NCBI RefSeq assembly: GCF_027595985.1
Contig: NC_073313.1
Coordinates: 115,645,552-115,709,551 of the forward strand
Source of the DNA: Sorex araneus
Taxonomy: Eukaryota; Chordata; Mammalia; Eulipotyphla; Soricidae
Direction: 5' to 3'
Length of the DNA: 64,000 nt
Below, piece after piece: positions 12,275 to 22,904 of this stretch. The notes under the pieces were generated by a model, which saw only the letters and a program-made list of their open reading frames with translations, ran no database searches and was not told the DNA's origin. Made by a program: the position numbers and the translations under genes. The first letter of the stretch is position 1, and each line of letters opens with the position of its first letter.

Positions 12275-12437
12275 ACTGTCACTGTCATCCCGTTGCTCAT
12301 TGATTTGTTCGAGCGGGCACCAGTAATGTCTCTCATTGAGAGACTTATTGTTACTGTTTTTGGCATATGCAACATGCACGGGTAGCTTGCCAGGCTCTGC
12401 TGAGTGGGCTCGATACTCTCAGTAGCTTGCTGGGCTC
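12275..12437 (-). mobile_element. SINE, long-body form, partial
   Basis: In antisense it shows 'TTGTTCGAGCGGGCACCAGTA', 'GAGACTTATTGTTACTG' and 'GGTAGCTTGCCAGGCTCTGC', the body of the second SINE form. The tRNA head (which should follow at higher coordinates) is missing after 12437, so the copy is 5'-truncated. Confidence 0.75.
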
Positions 12438-12774
12438 AGAAAACAAACTAAACCATTAGATCTTTACGAATGGCAAGAATGATATTCCAGGGAATTTGTG
12501 AATTGGCCTACTTCAGTAAGATTACTTTGGCACATATAATTTTAAATCCCATTTTAAAGTCATTTTTTCTTTGATGGCTTCTCTGTTCTCATATAGAGTT
12601 ATGGAAGGTTTTGAGTTCTTGAAAATAGTCATTAAAGCTATTAGGTCTAAGGATATATGAAAATAACATAATAACTGGATGGACTATTATGAGGTCATTC
12701 TTACTTTAAGGGGTATATATGTTTTTTCTCTTTTTTTCCTCCTCTCTATTTATTTACTCATTTAATTTTTTTAA

Positions 12775-12973
12775 GTGAATCCCCATGAAGTAGTTACAGA
12801 CTTACAAACTTTTGTGCTTGCATTTCAGTCATACAATGGTCGAGTGCTCATCCTCCACCAGTGCCCATTTTCCACCACCAATTGATTGGGGGAGTATATG
12901 GGATGCTAGGGATCAAACCCTGGGTCGGCTGCATGCAAGGCAAGCAACATACTTGTAGTATCCCTCCAACTCA
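12775..12973 (-). repeat. Older L1 3' end and SINE fragment inside the composite
   Basis: 12775-12890 is an antisense L1 3' end (GTGAATCCCCATGAAGTAGT, CCTCCACCAGTGCCCATTTT). 12892-12973 is the head half of an antisense SINE (ATGGGATGCTAGGGATCAAA, GGCTGCATGCAAGGCAAGC). In the transduction reading these are the carried-along flank. Confidence 0.65.
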
Positions 12974-13507
12974 AACATAACATTTTTATGGAAGAAAATT
13001 TAATAAGAAAACTAGCATTATTTAACCTTTTTCCACAAGTATGTAATATCTGACATGCAATTTGTTCTTCTACTCCTGAACTCTTTTTACTTTTTTTAAA
13101 ATAATTTTTTATTATTATTTTTTAATTGAGTCACCGTGAGAACAGTTACAGGGCTTTCAAGATCAAGTCTCACTCATACTATGATCAAACCCCATCCCTT
13201 TACCAGTGCACATATTCCACCACCAAGAACCCCAGCATAACCCCCCTCCCACTCCCCCTATGCCTGTGTGGCAGATGATTTTCACTTTATTCTTTCCTTA
13301 CTTTGATTACATTCAATTTTTGAGAGAAAACTCACTTCATTATTTGGAGTTTTTCCCCCAACAGTCAGACCTGTCGGAATGGTATCATTAGATCGTATGT
13401 TTTCTATTGTCGATAACAAAGAGCATATGATGTTGCACGGTCATGAGAGCGGCCGCCCAGGTTTGGGATTCTGGTATTAAGTCCAGAGGTATTTCTGCCA
13501 GCAGCCT

Positions 13508-14330
13508 CTGCATTCCGAGATTGGTTTGTGTGCCTCTGGGAGCATGGTTGTTTAGGAGCCGGGGAGCTGTTTGTGGGTGACCGCTCTGGGTCTCATTTTG
13601 GCAGGAAGCAGGGCCGGTTCTGCTCCTCCTCCCCATCGCGAGATCCCCATGCATCTCATCACTGCAAGCTCCTACCTCTCTGTCCAATTATTTCTGAATG
13701 GTGGCGGTTGCCATGCTGCTGCAAAGGGGAAAAGGCTGAGGGACAAAAACCCTTCCCCTCCCAGGGCTGCATGGGGCCATAGCTTAGTTCACAGTCCAGG
13801 ATTATATCTTCCAGTAGTGGCTGCATTCCGAAATTGGTTTCTGTGCCTCTGGGATAATGGACGCTCAGGGGTGGTGGAGCTGTTCCTGAGTATTTTTATT
13901 TGTATATCAGGAAAGGTCTCACGGTTTGGGGAGATATCCCAGTCCCACATACTGGAGCTGTGTTAGTAGAAACTCAGTGTCGCCGGGACTCCATCTGGAG
14001 AAGGCGGGCTGGCTGCACCTTCTCCGTCTGGCACCCCAGTGTTTTTGGCCCGGTCTGGGGTCTGGAGCATTCTCCGGCTTGTGGTGCCTGACGGCCTGAA
14101 TTCTTCAGTGCTGGCTGCTGTGGCAAGATGGCGCTGAGGGTGGGTTGAGGGCATGACTTCCGCGGCAGGGGCAGGCTGAGGGCATGACTTCCTTCGCAAA
14201 GGCGGGCTGGAAGCTGGGCTGGCACTGCCCCATTCCAGTGCTCCCCTGCAGTTTGTAGATATCCCAGTCCCACATACCAGAGCTGTGTTAGTAGAAGCTC
14301 AGTGTCGCCGGGACTCCATCTGGAGAAGGT
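13508..14330 (-). repeat. GC-rich tandem array, ~0.3-kb unit, about 2.6 copies
   Basis: 'CTGCATTCCGA' plus about 60 following bases recur at 13508 and 13821 (313 bp apart). 'GATATCCCAGTCCCACATAC' plus about 60 bases recur at 13933 and 14258 (325 bp apart), with a degraded third version near 13638. The last block, including 'GTGTCGCCGGGACTCCATCT', is almost identical in its two copies. High GC and CpG contrast sharply with the AT-rich surroundings. Confidence 0.75.
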
Positions 14331-14580
14331 GGTATATATGTTTTTTATATATATAATATGTCTAGAACAGGTATTTCAAAAAATAATAAATGTTTACCTC
14401 AGTATGGAGAACTAAGATAAATCAAAGCACTGCATGCCTTGGAAATTAAGTTGCGATTAATTAAAGAAAGCAGATTATTTGATTGAATTAAGGGCAGCGA
14501 AGGCCCTCAGAAACTGCTCTCGTGTTTGTCTTATTCCTTTGTCTTATATTATTTAAAAAAATCATCTCCTCACTCCCTTT

Positions 14581-15358
14581 TTTTAAAAATTTTATTGAAT
14601 CACCATGAGATAGTTACAAGCTTTTATGTTTTGGTTACAATCTCACAATGATCAAACACCCATCCCTCCACCAGTGCACATTCCCCACCACCAATATCCC
14701 GAGTATACCCCCCGTTTCCCATCCTCCCCCTGCCTCTATGGCAGACAATATTCCCCATACTCTCTCTCTCTACTTTTGGGCATTATGGCTTGCAACACAG
14801 ACACTGAGAGGTCATCATGTTTGGTCCATTATCTACTTTTGGCATGCATCTCCCATCCCAACTTGTTCCTCCAGCCATCATTTTCTTAGTGATCCCTTCT
14901 CTATTCTATCTGCCCTGACCATGCAAGTAGAAGCAAACATAAACAAATGGGACTACGTTGAACTAAGAAGCTTCTGCACTTCAAAAGAAACAGTGACAAA
15001 GAAAAAGCCCACAGAATAGGAAAGAATATTTACCCAATAGCCATCTGATAAGGGATTAATATCAAGGATATACAAGACACTAGTAGAATTGCATAAGAAA
15101 ATACCTCCAACCCCATCAAAAAATGGGGAGAAGAAATGAACAGAAGTTTCCTCAAAAAAGAAATACAAATGGCCAAAAGGCACATGAAAAAATGCTCCAC
15201 ATCGCTAGTCATCAGGGAGATGCAAATCAAAACAACAATGAGATATCATCTCACAACATAGAGATGGGCACACATTCAAAAGAACAAAAGCAACCAGTGC
15301 TGGTGTGGGTGTGGGTAAAAAGGTACGGTCTTTCACTGTTGGTGGGAATGCCGACTGG
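14581..15358. mobile_element. Twin-primed (5'-inverted) L1 with 11-bp TSD
   Basis: 14581-14915 is L1 3' tail and 3' UTR on the minus strand. From about 14916 to 15358 the sequence is ORF2 C-terminal coding on the plus strand ('AATGGGACTACGTTGAACTA' through 'GGTGGGAATGCCGACTGGT'). In the full-length copy these two parts are about 430 bp apart and in one direction. The duplication TCACTCCCTTT flanks the whole (14570-14580 and 15359-15369). This is the inversion-with-deletion structure of twin priming. Confidence 0.85.
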
Positions 15359-15369
15359 TCACTCCCTTT

Positions 15370-16760
15370 CTTTATGACATAGAAGAATGAGGTCTGTAGG
15401 GGGTAATCCTGGGTATAGGTTAACAGTGAACATGCCCTCCCTCCCTGTCTGAGACACTCTCAGCAAAAGGTGAAGTCATTCCTTATCCATCATACCCCAT
15501 GTCCTTTGACTATGAAGTATAGTGATGTATTTCTATATATCTCTATGTAGAGGCCGTGTTCCCTTTTATTTAGAGTTTGCATCCCTGCAAATTTTATGAG
15601 TCTGGTTGATGTCAACATACTCTTATCCAGCAGAATTCACATGAAGTGGGCAAATTTTTCCACTGTGACCCAAAAATATATCAACATCATATGACATTTC
15701 ACTGGATAATTGTCACAGACTTGATGCCAAAATTTTGCAAAAATCCTGGGTTCAACCATTATGTGAAGCTTTTTAAAAATCACCCAATAGTACTAAAAAA
15801 ACCAGAGTGTGGCAATTATTCGGTAAAATGTGGTACTTGGCAACACGGAAATAATTGTACAGGAACTGTTTAAGTTAATAGGAGGCTAGAAAAGAGTTTC
15901 CACAGATATACAATCAGCAAACTACAGGACCAAACATGACTTTCTTCCTTCAGGGAAGTCATGCTGCTTCCCTGGCCAAGCAGAAGGAAGAAGGAGGTAC
16001 CTTTTTGCCCATCAATAGGCCTCTCTAAAAGCCATCTAAAAGAATGTTAGCTTTCGTTCTAGGAAGTGCTCATTTTTTTTTCCTGTAATGGCACTGTAGT
16101 TTCCAAAGTGCCTTTATTTTTATTTTGAAAAAACCTCATTTTGTTGTTAAAATTACAGGTTTTTTTTTTCTTTTAGGACAACAGCAGTGTCAAGTCCCCT
16201 GCATGGTTAATGCAGAGGAAAAACATGTGAGCTGGATAAATATATTGTTCAGAGTACATGGGAGTAGTGGGGTCATTATTCCCAGATGTTAAGTTCAATG
16301 TAACAATGAGGGCAGTCTCTGACTATAGAGCTCTGACCATGAAAATCCTGTTTAACATCTTTATCAGCAATTTGTAGAAAGAGACAGCAGGAACACATTA
16401 AATTTGAAAATGTCATAAAATTTAAGATGCCAAATAGAGAATTAGGAATCAAAGGGTTACTGACAGGCCATATGATGCGCTAAAATTAAGCAGTTGAAAT
16501 TCAGTCAGGACATGCATAATAGTCAAATAAAAGCACATTCTGACTTAGTGAGGTGAGACATTATTTGAAGTATGATTGGAAGGGAGTAGGAAAGGAGGGA
16601 CTATTGCAACAAGGGGGAAGAGATCTAACATAATAGGGAGAACACAAAACATTACATCTACAAAACATCTCAGGAATTGAGTAACATAGGCAACAAAAAA
16701 ATGGTCAATGGTAATAGACCCTGAAAGTTAGCTTACAGGACCAAGTGTGCAAATGGGGTA
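15370..16760. other. Spacer, nothing recognised
   Basis: AT-rich sequence with one open stretch of 75 codons (15646-15873) showing no family resemblance. No repeat that I can name. Confidence 0.5.
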
Positions 16761-16784
16761 GAGCCAGTGGATGAGTCAGTGTCC

Positions 16785-16905
16785 CAGAGAGTCAGTAGTG
16801 GAGGGATGCTGACATTCTGGTAATGAGTAGTGTTGGAACACTGTATGCCTGAAATATTACTGTTACCGGTATTGTAACAGTGCCGAAATTAAAATTGAAG
16901 CAAGT
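16785..16905 (+). mobile_element. Diverged L1 3' end
   Basis: 'CAGTAGTGGAGGGATGCTGA' then 'AACACTGTATGCCTGAAATA' then an A/T-rich end matches the order of the L1 3' UTR end (ACTGGTGGAGGGATGG ... GTATGACTGAAAC), but is much more diverged. Confidence 0.5.
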
Positions 16906-17221
16906 TTTTTTTAAAAAATGATTTAAAAAAAGTTTTTCCATTGTCAGAGAGGAATAACCAAGGCTAGAAAGAACTAGAAGTGGGATAGTGGGATGCGATT
17001 TGAATACTGGAATGGTAAATCAGACAATTTTTTACCCTGATGCCAGCCTACTTTTTCTGAGGAACCCTTGAGGAGTTGCTTTGTACTGGCCCAGGCTGAG
17101 GGTAGATCAAATTTCAGGGATCTAAGGGAAGGAAAGAATCTTAACATTCAGTTAACAAAAAGATTGTTCCAATTATTAGTGGGGCCAAGCAAGCAGTTAA
17201 ACTGATCTTTTCGTTTGTAAT

Positions 17222-17366
17222 TGGGCTACACCAAGTAGTGTTTGGTGGATCTGCTCCCAGTTTAGTGCTCAAGGTGATGCTCAGAAGAATGTGCAGCACC
17301 ACGAATCAAACATGGGACTCCCACGTGGAAAAACATGTGCCCCAGGACTTTGAGCCATCTTGACTT
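17222..17366 (-). mobile_element. Old SINE copy
   Basis: Antisense SINE order is visible: 'CTCAAGGTGATGCTCAGAAG', then a B-box-like region near 17300-17320, then 'GGACTTTGAGCCATCTTGAC'. Strongly diverged. Confidence 0.45.
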
Positions 17367-17635
17367 CTATCTACTAATTATTTACAAAGCAAGGAATATG
17401 AATTTGATCATCTGTGGCTGCTATTACTGAGATTCGTGTATGTATCTTATCTCATTCATCTGAAGAAGGATGGTTCTTGACGATAAGCTATTTTCTGAAA
17501 CCAGAAAGAGTAAATTCTGCTCTAATCTCTAATTTCCAGATGCATAATACCCAGGCAAAAAAATGCTATATTGCCTACAGTGTGGCTCACGAATGATCAA
17601 ATAATTTAGGTATCCATGGCAGAATGGGGATCTTT

Positions 17636-17792
17636 CCACTGAATCACTGTCACTGTCTCTCATTGTCCATCAATCTGCTTGAGCAGGTGCCAGTAACGTC
17701 TCCATTTGTCCCTGTTGCGTGTTAGTGTAGCCCAATGACATCTGTTTGCTCCAGGAACACGAAGAGCCTTCTCAGGCACTTTTGGGACCTTT
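17636..17792 (-). mobile_element. SINE, long-body form, 3' part
   Basis: Contains 'CAGGTGCCAGTAACGTCTCC' and, further right, 'CAATGACATCTGTTTGCTCC', 'GGAACACGAAGAGCCTTCTC'. The same body on the plus strand at 49395-49582 confirms that this is a shared SINE form. The tRNA head is absent. Confidence 0.65.
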
Positions 17793-17925
17793 TAGGTTGA
17801 ATATTTTGGGGAAATATATATTTCCCCCAATATATATATGGGGAAATGTATATTTCCCCATATATAAAGAATATGGGGAATTTTTTTGGTATGTGTTATG
17901 TGTATATTGTATGCTATGAGGTGGA

Positions 17926-18062
17926 GATAGTACAGAAGGGTAATCTTCTTGCCTTGCACAGAGTTATTCCAAGTACCCCCCAGGGTTCCCTAAGCCTAAC
18001 CAAGACCAGTGATCTCAGGAGTAATTCCTGAACACAGCTGTATGCAGTCTAAAAGACAAAAC
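17926..18062 (+). mobile_element. Old SOR-type SINE
   Basis: 'GGTGGAGATAGTACAGAAGG' at the head, 'TCTTGCCTTGCACAGAG' in the middle and 'CAGGAGTAATTCCTGAACAC' near the end, with an AAAACAAAAC tail. Confidence 0.65.
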
Positions 18063-18527
18063 AAAACAATTTTATTGTGAACTGTGCTCGTCAAAACAAT
18101 AAAGCAACATGTCCAGGTTTGTATATGCATGCTGAAGTGCTTATAAGGATTTTAAATTGAATGCGTGCATTTCCCTTTAAAAAGTAAGGAGTTCCCACTT
18201 CAGATATTCAAATATTTTTCATATGAAAGTAGGGCTATGTATATATCTGCAAAATGAGTTTCAGATCTTAAAAGTACTAACACTCTTCTTGTTGAAGCAG
18301 TTTCACCTATGACTAATGCTGATTACATATCAACAAGTAACAATATGATTTATTTAATAGAATATACGTTACAACAATATAATCCAATTTGCAATTGACG
18401 GGTATGAACCACTGAAAGAAAATCGAGAGACTGGCATGCAGGCAGGTAGTGCTTAGATCTGGTTATTTCTTATACCATTCCTTTGTGGGGAGAGGAAGTT
18501 TATTCTTCCAAGTATAAGTTCCCAAGG

Positions 18528-18698
18528 AGAAGCTGGAGCAATAGTATAGCTGGTAGGGTGCTTGCCTTGCAGGTATCCCAGCTGGAATCAATTCCCAGTA
18601 TCCTGTATGGTTCCCAGGAGTAATTCCTGAGCCAGGAGTAAACACTGAAATTACCAGATGTGGCCCCACAACAACAACAACAACAAAAAACAAACAGA
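18528..18698 (+). mobile_element. SOR-type SINE with likely TSD
   Basis: Head 'GCTGGAGCAATAGTATAGCT', then 'GAGTAATTCCTGAGCCAGGA' and a (CAA)n/A-rich tail. An imperfect repeat AAGTTCCCAAGG / AAGTTCCTAGGG flanks it (about 18516 and 18699). Confidence 0.75.
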
Positions 18699-18900
18699 AA
18701 GTTCCTAGGGACTTTTGCCAAGACCCGGAGAAGGCTTGAGGACCATGAGTGATAAGCCCAGAAGGCATTTCAGACTTAATTCTGATATCCTCTATTGATT
18801 TTTTTCTTTATTGCTTTCAGAGGTATACTGCCAGAGTTACCTGTTAACTTGTATTTAGGTGGGACATTTGGCACAGCTGGGTTTTATCTGTTTGCCTTTT

Positions 18901-19071
18901 TTTTTTTGGTTTTGGGGTCACACCTGGCGATGCACAGGGGTTACTCCTGGCTCTGCACTCAGGAATTACTCCTGGCGGTGCTCAGGGGACTATATGGGAT
19001 GCTGGGATTTGAACCCGGGTCGGCCGCGTGCAAGGCAAACGCCCTACCCGCTATGCTATCACTCCAGCCCC
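18901..19071 (-). mobile_element. Young SOR-type SINE with 14-bp TSD
   Basis: Full antisense copy: T-run, 'GGGTCACACCTGGCGATGCA', 'GAACCCGGGTCGGCCGCGTG' and terminal 'CACTCCAGCCCC'. Perfect duplication TCTGTTTGCCTTTT at 18887-18900 and 19072-19085. Confidence 0.95.
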
Positions 19072-19499
19072 TCTGTTTGCCTTTTCACATATGTATTTAT
19101 CAGGGTCTTTGTAGACAGGTTCTTTTTAATTGATAATTTAGTGCTATATCTCAATTACATCCATCACTGTTTAGTCAGGGTCATTTCAGCATCAATACAC
19201 ATAAGGCCTTCATCAGTCAAAATAATCAACAATGTCAACATATTTATGTTGTTTCTGAGGGCAGAAATAAAGTCAATGAAAGAAATTATGGAAAAGCAAA
19301 TGTCTACTCAAGCGAATACTGATCTTAAATTCTCTTTCTTTGAAGGACTTCTGAATATTGAATGTATTCAAGCATAAACCAATTATCAGGACCAGTTAGA
19401 GGGTCTTATGCATTAAACACAGAAGTGTAGCCCAGTTTCTTAGGCACTGTGATCCTATGACTCTCCAAATTGACCACTTTAGTCTGTTCTGATGAATCT

Positions 19500-19576
19500 T
19501 CCTTCCTTCCTTCCTTCCTCCCTCCCTCCCTTCCTTCCTTCCTTCCTTCCTTCCTTCCTTCCTTCCTTCCTTCCTA

Positions 19577-19667
<91 letters not shown>

Positions 19668-19755
19668 TTCTTTTTCTTCCTTCCTTCCTTCCTTCCTTCC
19701 TTCCTTCCTTCCTTCCTTCCTTCCTTCCTTCCTTCCTTCCTTCCTTCCTTCCTTC

Positions 19756-19829
<74 letters not shown>

Positions 19830-20005
19830 CTCTCTCTCTTTCTTTCTTTCGTTCTTTCTTTCTCTCTCTCTTTCCCTTCCTTCCTTCCTTCCTTCCTTCC
19901 TTCCTTCCTTCCTTCCTTCCTTCCTTCCTTCCTTCCTTCCTTCCTTCCTTCCTTCCTTCCTTCCTTCCTTCTTTCCTTCTATCTCTTCCTTCCTTTTCTC
20001 CTTCC
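19500..20005. repeat. (CCTT)n/(CTTT)n compound microsatellite, ~500 bp
   Basis: Alternating blocks of CCTT (about 19500-19575, 19677-19757, 19876-19975) and CTTT (19577-19675, 19757-19870) with few interruptions (CTCTCTCT, one CGTT). Nearly pure polypyrimidine on the plus strand. The long open frames across it are low-complexity artefacts. Such mirror-symmetric tracts can form triplex DNA and often change length. Confidence 0.97.
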
Positions 20006-20164
20006 AAGTGCAGAATCAGCAGTAACTTCTACGCATCACTAGGTGTGACCCCCCCCCAAGAAAAACCCAAACCAACAAAACGAAACAATGAAAAACAATT
20101 CAAATGTAAGGTCAGGAAGAAAAAGGACTGAAACATAGGCTTTGCAAGCAGAAGACCCTACCTA

Positions 20165-20305
20165 CTCTCCAGAAGGTAGATAGAGAAAGAAAGAGGCAGG
20201 GGGAGAAGGAGATCGAGAGGGAGAGAGGGAAGGAGAGAGTCAGAGAGGGGACGTGGGGCGCGGGGTAGGAAGAGGGGGAGGGGGGAGGGAGAGGGAGAAA
20301 TTCAA
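20165..20305. repeat. Purine-rich (GA/GGGA) tract
   Basis: About 140 bp almost entirely of A and G on the plus strand, with G-runs such as GGGGGAGGGGGGAGGG. It has opposite strand bias to the microsatellite 160 bp upstream. Confidence 0.8.
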
Positions 20306-22200
20306 ATGTAATTTTTGTTCAGCCACCTGGACTCTAGTACTGTACTGAAACATTCAGGTTACCTGCATCACCTCCTTCAAACAAGGGTGCAAGAGAATGA
20401 AGCCTCTGTTGTTGCTCACACACTACTTGCTCTACTGTAAGTAATAAATTTCTTTTGTGATAGAATAAGCACTGCACTCAGTCTCTCACCCCAATCAAGA
20501 AGCCTAACATGTATATTCCTCAAAACCAGTTTGAAACCTTCCCTGTGCTATTACAATGCCAAACACTGCCAGCTACAACTTCCTCAAGACAAGCTAAGCA
20601 GGCTTTTGACTAGAACCCCCTCCATGGCTCCAGTTTGTCTTCTTTTATCAAGGCAAAGCAAATTTCCTAGCCCAGAATCCAAACAATATTAGGGAGTTTA
20701 CCTGTTTTGACTTTTCCTAAAGTGAGAGTAATGAGTAACTCTGCCTCCTTAGTGGGGCCGAGTCCTCTTGATGTTCACTTGGCATGTGCTGCCTACAGTA
20801 CTGTGTGCCAAACCCTAAGCAGCAAATCCGAATGAGGCATTTAGAGATGCCTCAATCCTAGAGCTGAGTGCAGTGTCTCTTGGCAATGGTCAAGAGAGTA
20901 ACCAGATTGGATGGATGCTCTTAAATTCCATGTGTACAAGCTGAAGGGATCAGGGAGTCAGCAGGAAGTCACTTGTCTTCCATACAATATCCCTTGTGCT
21001 CCAACATAAGCCCCCAGTAGAATCTTGTCTTGGGAAATATTCCATGGCTGCATTTCAGTTTCTTCTATTGGCATGAAGCAAAGAGCCTAGCAGTTGTAAC
21101 ACTTTAATATAAAAGAAAAGAATCATTTTTTGCAAAAGTGAAAGGCAGATAAGGGTTCCCCCAGTTATTGATAGCTAATCTGGAAAAGTTAGGTAAATCT
21201 GGATTAGGCTTGTTAGGCAGATATGTTAGGCCTTTCGCTGGTAATTTTCTCATGTAATTTAGAGTCAGTTTTCTCTTCATGATACAGGGAAGAAAACTCT
21301 TCTGAAATTAGAGCTTTCTTTTGTAAATGTATAATTCCCCTTAGAAAAGGATAACTTTGGGGGCATTGCAGGTAGCCAAACTGTGTTTGATCCTTAGCAT
21401 CCCATATGGTCCCTTGAGTACCATCAAGAGTAATTTCTTGGTGAAGAGAACAAAACAAAACAAACAAAATAAAAGGTAAGTTCTACTCTGTTTTCTGAAC
21501 TTCCTTTCTGCTGTTTCTTGAAATGGCCCATTAAAAATCCTTATGCCAAAGAAACATAGGTGGCTTGGCATATTCTGGTGTTCAAATACAGCATATTTGG
21601 GGATGGTATATCCTGGTTTCCTACAACAGAAAAACTCATAATTATCCCTACAAAACTTTTGTACACATAAGATTAGACTCAGAGATAGTTAAAATGTTGA
21701 AAAAGGGTACTTAGGAAAGTGGCAAAATCACCTTCATTGCTCGATATAATTACTGGGAGACAGTGCAAAAACTAATCTCTACTGTTTCGAATTCTGCGTT
21801 TGGGTTAATTGACCCCTGCGGCTGTTCCAGTGCTAATTCTTTAGTATTATATTGCACATACCAAGGGAGTAAATCACTTTTATATGGATGTGGTTAGATC
21901 ATAAAGTAATAAAAATGCTAATGCTCTGGAGACACCGTCAGAGCTTTCTAGTGCTCAGATTGATTTTGGACCTCAGTGGGAGCTCCTTACCCATGGTATA
22001 AGAACCAAAACTTTCTAAAGACCTTTTCAAAGGCTGTTAGGATTTACAAAAGGCCTTTCACAGACAACGCTTTCTCACTGTAAATGATTAATATAATTTT
22101 TGCTCTATTGAGAATAGCTTGCCTGTTCCAATTATATGTAACTTGGAATCTGCCCTTGGGAGGAGGCAGTGGTAACGGTAGAGCAACTAATTGAAACCCT
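20306..22200. other. Spacer with at most faint repeats
   Basis: Mostly unrecognised. 21352-21455 may be a degraded plus-strand SINE (TTTGATCCTTAGCATCCCAT). An AATAAATTTCTTTTGTGATA near 20445 looks LTR-like but is unsupported by boundaries. Confidence 0.4.
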
Positions 22201-22204
22201 TTCT

Positions 22205-22320
22205 GTAGCCAGGTAGATTACTTCAAAGGGTGCAGCACCTGTTTTGCATGTGGAAATCCCTGGTTTGATCCCTGGAACCACGTGATCTGCACACTGCTTT
22301 GGAGTATCCCTCGCCCTTCC
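22205..22320 (+). mobile_element. Degraded SINE
   Basis: 'GGGTGCAGCACCTGTTTTGC' then 'CCTGGTTTGATCCCTGGAAC' keeps the A- and B-box order of the SINE head. Diverged. Confidence 0.4.
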
Positions 22321-22536
22321 AAATGGAAACTCTGTGTTGATTCTGCTTCCTTTCCCAGAAGCCTTCAGTTTCAGCTCTAAAAAAATAAAGTCCTTCCTTT
22401 CTCCATGCAGCAGGGTCTCATTTATGAAGTAAAAAATAATATTGCAATTTAAAGCCTTTTACTCTTGATCCTTTCTCAGACATTGTAGGATAAACCATGG
22501 AACCATTATAATAAAAGATAAGGCATATTACAATTA

Positions 22537-22668
22537 AAAAATTTTTTTTAATTTTATTGAGTCACTGTGAGATAGTTACAAGCTTTCATGTTTGGGTTAC
22601 AATCACACAATGATTAAACACCCATCCCTCCACCAGTGCACATTCCTCACACCAATATGCCCGGTATA
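22537..22668 (-). mobile_element. Short L1 3' end
   Basis: Antisense poly(A) (T-run 22543-22551), 'GAGTCACTGTGAGATAGTTA' and 'CCCATCCCTCCACCAGTGCA'. Only about 130 bp of the 3' UTR was inserted. Confidence 0.88.
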
Positions 22669-22831
22669 AAATATTCTCGAGCAAAAGTCCCTTTGAACAG
22701 GGCAGCACAGCGCTAGAAGTAATTTGGAGTTGTTGGGATAGAGATAAAAGAGATGGAATGTCCCTCTTTGTTCCCCTCCATATCAGCTTCTCCCCATCAG
22801 AGTAGGTCAACCAATTAAAATAATATCAGAT

Positions 22832-22904
22832 CATCGTATGACTGAAACGCAAACACGAAAATTTGTAAGTCTGTAACTTACAAACTAATAATAAATAAAT
22901 AAAT
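22832..22904 (+). mobile_element. 73-bp L1 tail insertion with 15-bp TSD
   Basis: Contains only 'CGTATGACTGAAACGCAAAC' and the following 3' end with (AAAT)n tail. The perfect duplication AAAATAATATCAGAT lies at 22817-22831 and 22905-22919. An extreme 5' truncation, 160 bp from a second, opposite L1 end. Confidence 0.9.

Larger units (their letters stand above)
12712..14346 (-). mobile_element. Composite retroelement: GC-rich tandem units plus L1 3' UTR, with 16-bp direct repeats
   Basis: A 16-bp direct repeat, GGTATATATGTTTTTT, lies at 12712-12727 and 14331-14346. The right copy starts exactly where the GC-rich sequence stops. On the minus strand the content is about 2.6 GC-rich units of ~0.3 kb (14330-13508), an L1 3' UTR of the subfamily also seen at 47.2 kb (13507 down to about 13100, ending in an A/T-rich tail), then about 370 bp with an older L1 3' end and a SINE piece, and a final A-rich end next to the left repeat. 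There is no ORF1 or ORF2. One reading is a non-autonomous or spliced L1 derivative that carried its 3' flank along (3' transduction). The alternative is chance stacking of older pieces. Confidence 0.6.

Noticed and set aside
12270-12440. A conserved non-coding element
   Set aside because: It is the body of the long-form SINE, seen many times elsewhere in the window.
15646-15873. 75-codon open frame as a small cysteine-containing protein
   Set aside because: No family resemblance, no signal peptide and no supporting context; this length is expected by chance in 64 kb.
19396-20042. Long open frames of about 175-205 codons on both strands
   Set aside because: They are read-throughs of the tetranucleotide microsatellite (Ser/Leu/Phe/Pro or Lys/Glu/Gly/Arg repeats), not genes.
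20400-20480. LTR end (AATAAATTTC followed by a CACTCAGTCTCTC-type stretch)
   Set aside because: Only one motif; no termini, duplication or second copy in the window.
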